Assembly: GCA_002371025.1 (NCBI GenBank)
Contig: DFFQ01000082.1
Span: forward strand, 1-9,258
DNA from: Lachnospiraceae bacterium UBA3772
GTDB lineage: Bacteria > Bacillota > Clostridia > Lachnospirales > Lachnospiraceae
Direction of reading: 5' to 3'
DNA length: 9,258 nucleotides
Shown: piece after piece, positions 1 to 6,700 of the stretch
How positions within the stretch are numbered: the first letter of the stretch is position 1
Layout: each line of letters begins with the position of its first letter
Notes under the pieces: generated by a model
What the model saw: the letters and a program-made list of their open reading frames with translations, nothing else
Told to the model about the DNA's origin: nothing
The model's database searches: none
Translations under genes and position numbers: made by a program

Positions 1-2
1 AG

Positions 3-728
3 AATACAAATCAGGACTCACTTGCTATAAGAATAATAGATTCTCCTTTGGGAAAGGTGGCATTTGCTATTGTATGTGATGGCATGGGTGGACTTTCAAA
101 GGGAGAACTGGCAAGTAAGGAAGTTATAATGGCTTTTACTGACTGGTTTGATAATGTCTTCGCCACTGAAATAAGTCAGGGGTTTTTTAGTGTATCTAAT
201 CTTCATAAGAGGTGGAATGATATTATTTTAGAACAGAATAAAAGGTTGGGAAGATATGGTGACGAGAACGGCATAATGCTTGGAACTACTGTATCAGCAA
301 TGCTTATGATAAATGAAGAATATTATATCGTCCATGTAGGTGATAGCCGTATATATGAACTTGGCGATGAATGTAAGCAGCTTACCAATGATCAGAGCTT
401 TGTGGCCAGAGAGATTGCGATGGGGCGCATGACACCTGAGCAGGCAAAGATCGATCCAAGAAGAAGTATCCTGCTTCAGTGTGTAGGGGCTTCGAATGTG
501 GTTGAACCTGATTTCTTAAAGGGAAGTCTTAAGAAGGATGCAGTATATCTTCTTTGTTCAGACGGATTCAGACATCAGATATCAGATGAAGAAGTGATGG
601 AAAGACTTAGTCCAAGGGCAGCTGATAGTGAGAAGATGTTAAAGTACGGCTGCATTTATCTTACTGAATTAGTAAAAAAGAGAAGGGAAACAGACAATAT
701 AACTGTTTCAGCAATAAGAACGTTTTAA
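3..728 (+). CDS. PP2C-family Ser/Thr protein phosphatase, 5'-truncated by window edge
   Basis: This is a metal-dependent (PPM/PP2C) phosphatase that removes phosphate from Ser/Thr, expected to be cytosolic and to oppose the kinase encoded just downstream. The reading frame is open from the first bases of the window, so the true start lies upstream and 241 residues are visible. Family motifs appear in order: NQDS (D codon 15-17), CDGMGG followed by GE (from 75), GTTVSAML, VGDSRIYEL, LTNDQS with the MTPEQA flap-like segment, LLCSDGF, and a C-terminal TDNITV. The metal-binding Asp of each motif is present, so the enzyme should be active. A TTG at 48 would begin after the NQD motif and is not the real start. 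Only a short N-terminal piece, probably 10-25 residues, seems to be missing, because NQDS normally lies close to the N-terminus. The kinase gene follows after 14 nt. It resembles the stand-alone PrpC/Stp type with no extra domain visible. Confidence 0.95.
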   Translation, partial: NTNQDSLAIRIIDSPLGKVAFAIVCDGMGGLSKGELASKEVIMAFTDWFDNVFATEISQGFFSVSNLHKRWNDIILEQNKRLGRYGDENGIMLGTTVSAMLMINEEYYIVHVGDSRIYELGDECKQLTNDQSFVAREIAMGRMTPEQAKIDPRRSILLQCVGASNVVEPDFLKGSLKKDAVYLLCSDGFRHQISDEEVMERLSPRAADSEKMLKYGCIYLTELVKKRRETDNITVSAIRTF

Positions 729-729
729 T

Positions 730-734
730 AGGGG
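730..734 (+). promoter_or_regulatory. Ribosome binding site of the kinase gene
   Basis: AGGGG lies 8 nt before the ATG at 743, directly after the phosphatase stop (726-728). An in-frame TAG at 737-739 rules out any earlier start for the kinase, which fixes the ATG at 743. A second AGGG (738-741) is too close to the ATG to serve. Confidence 0.7.
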
Positions 735-742
735 TTTAGGGA

Positions 743-2851
743 ATGGCGACAAAAGTAGGTACAATACTTGATGATAAATATGAAATACTTAAAGAGATAG
801 GCCGTGGCGGTATGTCTATCGTTTATCTTGCCTTCGATCATCGACTTAATAAACAGTGGGCGATCAAGGAGATTAAAAATGATGGATCCAAAAGCACAAA
901 GACTCTCCTTAAGGGCTTGGAAAGAGAAGCCAATATCCTGAAAAATGTAGATCATCCGGTTCTTCCAAGAATCGTTGATATCATTAACAGTAATGGTGTC
1001 ATCTACGTTGTAATGGACTTTATAGAAGGAACAAATCTTGCGGAAATCTTAAAGAAGGAAGGGGCTCAAAAACAGGAAGATGTTATTGAGTGGGCAAAGC
1101 AGCTTGCTTCAGCGCTTGATTATCTTCATTCCATGAAACCACCAATCATATATCGTGATATGAAACCGGGAAATGTTATGCTTAAACCGGAAGGTGGAGT
1201 AAAACTTATTGATTTCGGTACTGCAAAAGAATTCACCATGGAAAACAATGCAGATACTACAGCTCTTGGAACAAGAGGTTATGCTGCACCGGAGCAGTTT
1301 GGTGATGCTCAGGGCCGTGGAATTTATAAAACAGATGCAAGAACCGATATCTATAACTTAGGTGCGACTTTATATCATATGGTTACAGGGATGAATCCTT
1401 GCGAACCTCCTTATGAGATAAAACCTATCAGAAGATGGAATGCATCTCTTTCAGCTGGTCTTGAACAGATCATTCTTAAATGTACCCAGCCAAATCCTAC
1501 AGACAGATATCAATCCTGTTCTGAACTTCTTTACGCTCTGGATCATTATACAGAGCTGGATGAATCCTATAAATCAGAAAATAAACTGAAACTTGCTCTT
1601 TTCGGCATATGTGCTGCTCTTTCTATAGTAGGAGCAACTGTATCTACTTTTGGATATAAGGGAATGAAGCGAGTGCTTCAGGAAAATTATACAGCTTACA
1701 TTGATCAAGGTAATACATATAAGGTACAGAAGAATTATCAGGAAGCTGCAGAACAGTATAAATTAGCATTTGACCTTAAGGGAAATGAAGCAGATGCATA
1801 TGTAAGTTACATAGATCTTTATATTGATGCATCAAAGGATAAGGATATCGATGAAAAAGATGCATTAAAGCTTCAGGATGGCTTAGGAACTATTGCCAAT
1901 CGAGTTAATAACAGTACTGCCGGGGCTTCAAAAAATCCGGAAGTGCTTTATAGACTGGGACTGGCTTATTTTGCTGAGTTATCAGATTATAAAGCTGCAT
2001 ATAAATATTTCAGCATGATCGATGCAGAAGATCCTACCTATGGAGAACTGGCAAGATATTACGGAAGTATATCACTGATTCTTTCCAGTAACAGTGTAAA
2101 TGTTATGAACTTAATGGAAGAAGTAAATGGATTTGCTGATTATAACATGACCAAGTTTATTAATAGTGATGAGCAGAAATTCATCAACTATGAAATGCTT
2201 GGAAGGATCTATGCTACCTATATCCAGACAGAGGGAGTTGCAGAAAAAGCTGAAACTGTAATGAGTCAGGCTGTAACAGATCTTGCAGATTATGATGGTG
2301 ATAATGCAACTAATTTTGATTATGAATTTAATAATTCGCTTTCAGAAATATATTATCAGTTAGGAAAAGAAAATCCTTCATTCTATGAACTGGCAATAGA
2401 TGCTTGTAATGAGGTGGCTTCACAGGCGGTTGGAAACTTAAGCATTGCCAAGAATTCCATAGGAAATGATACTATTACAGCTTATCGTGTCGCTTATATG
2501 AATAAGATGTGCCGTATAGCAGAAATCTATGGTATCGAAGGAAAGAGTGATAAAGCCGAAGAGACATATATTCAGGCGGAAAAAGTATTAAGAGGTGAGG
2601 GAGAGGTAGCATCAGACTATCTTGCCAAGGTTTATACTGAACATCTAACATACTTATATAATACATATACAACCAAAGACGGAAATGACATTACCAAGTG
2701 GCCAAGACAGGATGCTGCTAAGATAATTTCAGTATATAACGAAGGTTCAGCTGTAGAAGGAATAAGCAAGATGTCAAACTGGATAAAGAGAGTTCCTGAT
2801 ATGGAAACATTAAAATCGCAGTTTGGTAATTCTGAAGGGGGGGCTGAATAA
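743..2851 (+). CDS. Membrane-anchored Ser/Thr protein kinase with TPR-like C-terminal half
   Basis: This is a Hanks-type kinase of 702 residues. The catalytic domain spans about 13-270: Gly-loop GRGGMSIV (20-27), Lys42 in AIKEI, helix-C Glu62, catalytic loop YRDMKPGN (Asp139, Lys141, Asn144; Tyr replaces the usual His of HRD), DFG at 157-159, activation loop with Thr172/Thr173 and Thr177, APEQ at 182-185, and the late Arg255. All catalytic residues are intact. One hydrophobic helix (about 282-304) follows, so the kinase domain should be cytosolic and the remaining ~400 residues outside. That part is helical and TPR-like, with plausible repeats near 315-348, 399-432 and 583-616. No PASTA repeats are seen, unlike PrkC/PknB-type cell-wall sensors. 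The gene is preceded by its probable antagonist phosphatase and overlaps the next gene by one base. Likely substrates are itself and the Thr-rich tail of the downstream protein (inference). The ectodomain ligand is unknown. Confidence 0.93.
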   Translation: MATKVGTILDDKYEILKEIGRGGMSIVYLAFDHRLNKQWAIKEIKNDGSKSTKTLLKGLEREANILKNVDHPVLPRIVDIINSNGVIYVVMDFIEGTNLAEILKKEGAQKQEDVIEWAKQLASALDYLHSMKPPIIYRDMKPGNVMLKPEGGVKLIDFGTAKEFTMENNADTTALGTRGYAAPEQFGDAQGRGIYKTDARTDIYNLGATLYHMVTGMNPCEPPYEIKPIRRWNASLSAGLEQIILKCTQPNPTDRYQSCSELLYALDHYTELDESYKSENKLKLALFGICAALSIVGATVSTFGYKGMKRVLQENYTAYIDQGNTYKVQKNYQEAAEQYKLAFDLKGNEADAYVSYIDLYIDASKDKDIDEKDALKLQDGLGTIANRVNNSTAGASKNPEVLYRLGLAYFAELSDYKAAYKYFSMIDAEDPTYGELARYYGSISLILSSNSVNVMNLMEEVNGFADYNMTKFINSDEQKFINYEMLGRIYATYIQTEGVAEKAETVMSQAVTDLADYDGDNATNFDYEFNNSLSEIYYQLGKENPSFYELAIDACNEVASQAVGNLSIAKNSIGNDTITAYRVAYMNKMCRIAEIYGIEGKSDKAEETYIQAEKVLRGEGEVASDYLAKVYTEHLTYLYNTYTTKDGNDITKWPRQDAAKIISVYNEGSAVEGISKMSNWIKRVPDMETLKSQFGNSEGGAE

Positions 2852-2853
2852 TG
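2835..2853 (+). promoter_or_regulatory. Ribosome site and TAATG stop-start overlap
   Basis: AAGGGGGGG (2835-2843) sits 7 nt before the ATG at 2851, inside the last codons of the kinase. The kinase TAA (2849-2851) shares its final A with that ATG. The arrangement suggests translational coupling, which would keep the two membrane proteins in fixed proportion. Confidence 0.7.
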
Positions 2854-3639
2854 AGTACATACAGAATAATGTTCATTGGCGGCATGGTAGCTTTTATCAT
2901 GTTTTTGATACTGGCAGTGGTTATCTTTATAGTGCTGAATATTCCAAAGGCCTTCGGCGTAGTTACCGGGCGGGCAGAAAAGAGGGCAATCGAACAGATC
3001 AGAAAAGCTGGTTATGAGAGAATGTCAAAACAGGAAGCAATCCACAATTCCAGTGGACGTATCAAAGCCAGAGAAACAGATATGAATACGGATAAACAGA
3101 AAAAACATAGAAAGAAAAAACAGGGAGAAACCAGTGAAAAAATAGATATTCTGGATCCGGAAAAAGAAAAGAAGGTAGCCAAAGAAGCGGCTAGAGAGGC
3201 GGAGCTTAAAAAAGAAGAAGAAAGAAGAGTATTTGAAGAGAACCAGAGGATCAAAAACGCAATTAAAAAAGCTGAAGGGCCAACGGATGTACTCGAAGAA
3301 AGGATCAAGCAGGGAGAAGAAAAAACAGCAGTGCTTGATATAGAATCAGGAGAAGAAAAAACTGATCTTCTTGATGATCTAATAGGGGAAGAAGAGACAG
3401 AGCTTTTGGAGGACTTAAGAAGTGAAGATACAACTGACGCACTTGCTTCATATAATGAAGAAGCCGTAACAGATGCACTTTCAAGCGGTGAAAGTGATAT
3501 GGATGTATTAGGAAATTATAGCCCAGAAGAAACAGCGGTTCTTAAAGATATGCACAATACAAGATATTCTGCTACCGGTGTAATTAAAGTTTTATACAGT
3601 GAGACAGTAGTACATACTGACGAAATTCTGGATATATAG
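2851..3639 (+). CDS. Single-pass membrane protein with tandem Thr-x-x-Leu phospho-acceptor-like tail
   Basis: I do not recognise a named family for this 262-residue protein. Residues about 8-30 form one long hydrophobic helix. Few charges precede it and Lys/Arg residues follow it (K33, R41, K44, R45), so by the positive-inside rule the C-terminal tail should be cytosolic, on the same side as the kinase domain. The tail has a very basic patch (82-90), a Lys/Glu/Ala-rich probable coiled coil (about 103-140), and an acidic stretch (143-231) with repeated T-x-x-L motifs at Thr145, 159, 171, 183, 195, 207 and 228. Met217 replaces Thr in one copy, and TDEI (Thr256) lies near the C-terminus. The gene is coupled to the kinase stop codon. 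I infer a kinase substrate or scaffold, possibly read by an FHA-domain protein. It could instead be a structural, low-complexity linker protein. The coding call is firm; the function is a hypothesis. Confidence 0.88.
   Translation: MSTYRIMFIGGMVAFIMFLILAVVIFIVLNIPKAFGVVTGRAEKRAIEQIRKAGYERMSKQEAIHNSSGRIKARETDMNTDKQKKHRKKKQGETSEKIDILDPEKEKKVAKEAAREAELKKEEERRVFEENQRIKNAIKKAEGPTDVLEERIKQGEEKTAVLDIESGEEKTDLLDDLIGEEETELLEDLRSEDTTDALASYNEEAVTDALSSGESDMDVLGNYSPEETAVLKDMHNTRYSATGVIKVLYSETVVHTDEILDI
3277..3543 (+). repeat. Tandem ~12-residue repeat with T-x-x-L core (8 copies)
   Basis: This in-gene array covers residues 143-231 of the membrane protein. The cores are TDVL, TAVL, TDLL, TELL, TDAL, TDAL, MDVL and TAVL. 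Distances between successive cores are 14, 12, 12, 12, 12, 10 and 11 residues. The best-kept units read GEEKTAVLDIES, GEEKTDLLDDLI and GEEETELLEDLR (residues 155-190). The Thr and the Leu at +3 are the most constant positions, set in acidic context. Codons differ between copies, so the repeat appears old or kept by selection at the protein level. Confidence 0.85.
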
Positions 3640-3642
3640 AAA

Positions 3643-3648
3643 AGGGAG
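3643..3648 (+). promoter_or_regulatory. Ribosome binding site of the giant Ig-like protein
   Basis: AGGGAG ends 7 nt before the ATG at 3656 in an A-rich 16-nt gap after the preceding stop codon (3637-3639). The gap holds no hairpin or promoter, which supports read-through transcription from the genes upstream. Confidence 0.75.
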
Positions 3649-3655
3649 AAAAAAT

Positions 3656-3763
3656 ATGATAGCTAAAAAAAGCATAAAAACAAGGGCGATGGCGCTTGTG
3701 CTTGCACTTGCTATGATAATAAGCGTGACTTATATAGACGGCAGAAAAAAGAGTGTATCAGCA
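3656..3763 (+). other. Sec signal peptide of the giant protein
   Basis: The N-terminus has a basic start (MIAKKSIKTR) and a hydrophobic core (residues 11-27). A charged stretch, DGRKK, then precedes a possible V-S-A cleavage site (34-36) followed by Arg-Gly-Gly. The charged interval between core and V-S-A is unusual, so cleavage may occur earlier or the helix may stay as an anchor. Confidence 0.75.
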
Positions 3764-6700
3764 AGAGGCGGAGTTATCGTCAAGGGAGAATTTGATGATG
3801 TCATTATTACTCTTGAAGGTGATGACATTCCAATTATTAAGTTTGACTCAGGAGATTTAGGTGGGGCATCTATTAGTATGAGAAATTTAGAAGCTACCGT
3901 CTTAAGTCCTGCTGTTTATGCGGTAGAGGCGCCTAACATTAAAGTTGAAAGTGATTTAGATTCTGAATCTGAATACAAAGATTATGTTCCGGTGGCTTTT
4001 TTTACAGATGATGAATATTCTAAAGAGCTTACAACTGATGTAAAGATTGAAGAGGGCGATGTAAAAGAGCTTGAAATTGGAAAGTCTTATAATCTTTACT
4101 TTGCATTTGAAAAAACAAATGATGAAGGCGGATATGAGTATAAAGAGATCACTAAGGGAGCAGTTTACTCTATAAATTATGTAAATGTTAATGATGCCCT
4201 TAAGTTTATGCTTAGCAAAAATGAGGCAGGCAGAAACTATAGCTTATCACTTAAAACTGATAAGACTAATATAAAGAAACATATTGTTGGATATTTCTAT
4301 TATTACGTTGGAGATAAGGACACAGTTGCTGATATTTCTTCATCTGAATGGAAATATAATGGAGAACTTACTGATGTAAATATCTCTGATGTTACTAATA
4401 AGACTTATCATGCTTTCTATCAGTATGAGATAGATGGAACTGATATCAAAGAAACGGGTAAGGTCGGAAATGGCCTTGATCCAGTACCTGCTATAGTTAC
4501 TCCTTCTGTAACTGTTACACCAGAAAAAGAGGATCCTAATAAGGCACTTAGTGAAGATACAAAAGAAGATGGCGTTATAGTATCGTCTAACGTATCAAAT
4601 CTTACAGCTTTAAGTACTGTGACAGTAACATTTAAGAGCGATACAGATAATACGGAGATTGAAACAACAACTTTAGATGGAATTGCAGATGTTAAAGAGG
4701 AAGAAAAGGACGCAGGACGAGTTGTTAGAAGTCTTTCTAGTGCTGGAGATTCTACATCTTTTGTAATTAAGAATGCCAATGAAATTTCTGGGGCAAAGAA
4801 TTACATATTTGCTTTTAAGGCAGAAAATGAAGAAAAAACATACTATGCACTTACAATCAATTATACAGATGTAAATCCTGCTATCACTGTTACAAAACCT
4901 GAAACAAAAACAGTGATCAATTCAAAAAGTGAAGAAAAGACAAATGTTCCAGTGGAAGCAAGCGCCTCTATAAAGGGAGCATCTACTCTTTCGGCTATCG
5001 TATCTGCAAGATATTTTAATGATGAAGAGTCAAAAGATCTTACTGTTGGGGCATTAAAAGATGGTAATTATCCTATAACAGGAAATGTCAAAGTAGAAAA
5101 CGATGGCGTATATAAATATAAGATAGAGGTTGCAAATAACGAAGGCGTAAAGGCTGTTTCTGATGAGTTTGAGATAGTTAAGGATACAGTTAAGCCTGAA
5201 ATAACAGATCTTATAATTAAGCAGGATGGAAATGTAATTTCATCAGCAGAAAAGGTTACAAGTGCTAAAGATGTAGAGGTATCATTTAAAGTCAGTGATT
5301 CAGGCAGTGGCGTTAAAGAGGTAACTTTTGATGGAACTGCACTTGTACCGGATTCAAACGGTATTTATAAAAAAGTAATTGAAAAGGCTGCGTTAGAAAA
5401 GAATAAAGAATATCAGTTTGCAGTTGTTGCTTCTGATGTAGCTGGTAATAAAAATGACAGCGTTGTAACAATTCCTACTTATGAAGATAATGTAGATATT
5501 GAACTTAAAGAAGTAAGCGTTAATGATGATAAGAAAGCTGTTAATATTTCTGAAGGTGATGTAGATCCGGAAAATAACATTACTAATAGTGAAGACTTAA
5601 CTTTTAAATTTGATATTAAGACAGATGTCTTACTTACAGATAGTGTTATAGCAAAAGTAAAGATCAATGGCAGTGAACAGAGTGTAGATACAGCGGATAT
5701 AGAATTAACAAAGGCTGGTTCTAAATCTTCGGATTCATATTATCATTCAACACTTTCTATTCATGTGAAATTAGATAAGGATGCTGTAATAAACGGCCTT
5801 TCTGTCGGCCTTACAAATGTAAATGGTGTAAGTAACGAGGCTAAAGTTGGAGTTGTAAATGTGGATATGACAGCTCCGAATCCTGTGATCGAAGAGGTTG
5901 CAGAGGAAACATCTAAGGGTTTTACAGTAGATGGAAAAGATTGGTACAAGAAGCTGGTTGTAAAGGTTAATTTTGCTGATACAACAGAAGGTTCTTATAA
6001 ATCAGGAACAGAAGCTGTAACAATAACCGGAGTTAAAGATGAAGAAGGAAAGATAAAAGATGGAAAAGTCCTTGATCTTTCTTCAGGAACTGTAGTTGCT
6101 GCAATTAAAGATTCTGCAACAACAGATGGTACCTTATTTAAGGTATGGGCAAAGGATAAAGCAGGAAATGAAAAAGAGACTGAAGATGTAACATTTTATG
6201 TGGATTCTGCTGTTCCTACTGTAAAAGAAGGAAAGGATCTTTCTCTTGGTTCAGGTATTGAAAAGGATAAAGATTATCAGACAGGAAATCCAGAGATTTC
6301 CTTTGAAGCAGAAGATAATCTTGGAATATATCAGTATAAGGTCAGTGTAAAATACGCGTCGATAACAAAAGAAAAGACCTATGTATGGTCAGAAGACGGT
6401 ATTTATAAAGATGGAACAGCTGACTATAGTGATGTGGATATAGCTACAGTATTTGGTAAAAAGAATGAAAGTTCTCTTTATCCTGAAGACGGTACATATG
6501 TAGTAAATGTTACTGCCTACGATCGTGCAGGAAATGAAGTTAAAGCACTAGAGAAGAAAGTAACAGTAGATAATACAATACCTAAGAATGACATCAAGAT
6601 TAATAATAATTTAGCTTTAGTTTTCAATGATGAACTTTATATCCCTCAGGCAACAGATATAGTTATGGGATATAACTATGGAAAGTTCTATAATAAAGAA

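Noticed and set aside
19..40. TATAAGAAT as a promoter -10 box
   Set aside because: It lies inside the phosphatase coding sequence without a suitable -35 element; such A/T words are common here.
48..50. TTG as the start of the phosphatase
   Set aside because: The frame is open back to the window edge and the upstream part encodes the conserved NQDS motif, so the gene starts before the window.
2837..2843. G7 tract as a programmed frameshift fusing the kinase to the next protein
   Set aside because: Adding one G brings the frame of the next gene but meets TGA at 2845-2847 at once. Loss of one G leads only into an out-of-frame extension.
2823..3017. Small plus-strand ORF of 64 codons across the kinase/membrane-protein junction
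   Set aside because: It overlaps two well-supported genes in another frame, and its start is an internal codon of the kinase.
3640..3655. Terminator or separate promoter before the giant gene
   Set aside because: Only 16 A-rich bases with a ribosome site separate the genes; there is no GC hairpin or T-tract.
3997..4003. T7 run as a phase-variable switch of the giant gene
   Set aside because: Seven bases is within the range expected by chance in AT-rich coding DNA, and no other repeat tract supports phase variation.
4420..4779. Minus-strand ORF of 119 codons, and similar minus-strand ORFs at 725-955, 2475-2672, 2718-2900, 3012-3308, 5479-5667, 5761-5949, 6617-6859 and 7166-7351
   Set aside because: These lie opposite well-supported genes. 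Their Ser/Leu/Phe-rich or low-complexity products are what the reverse complement of Lys/Glu/Asp/Thr codons gives.
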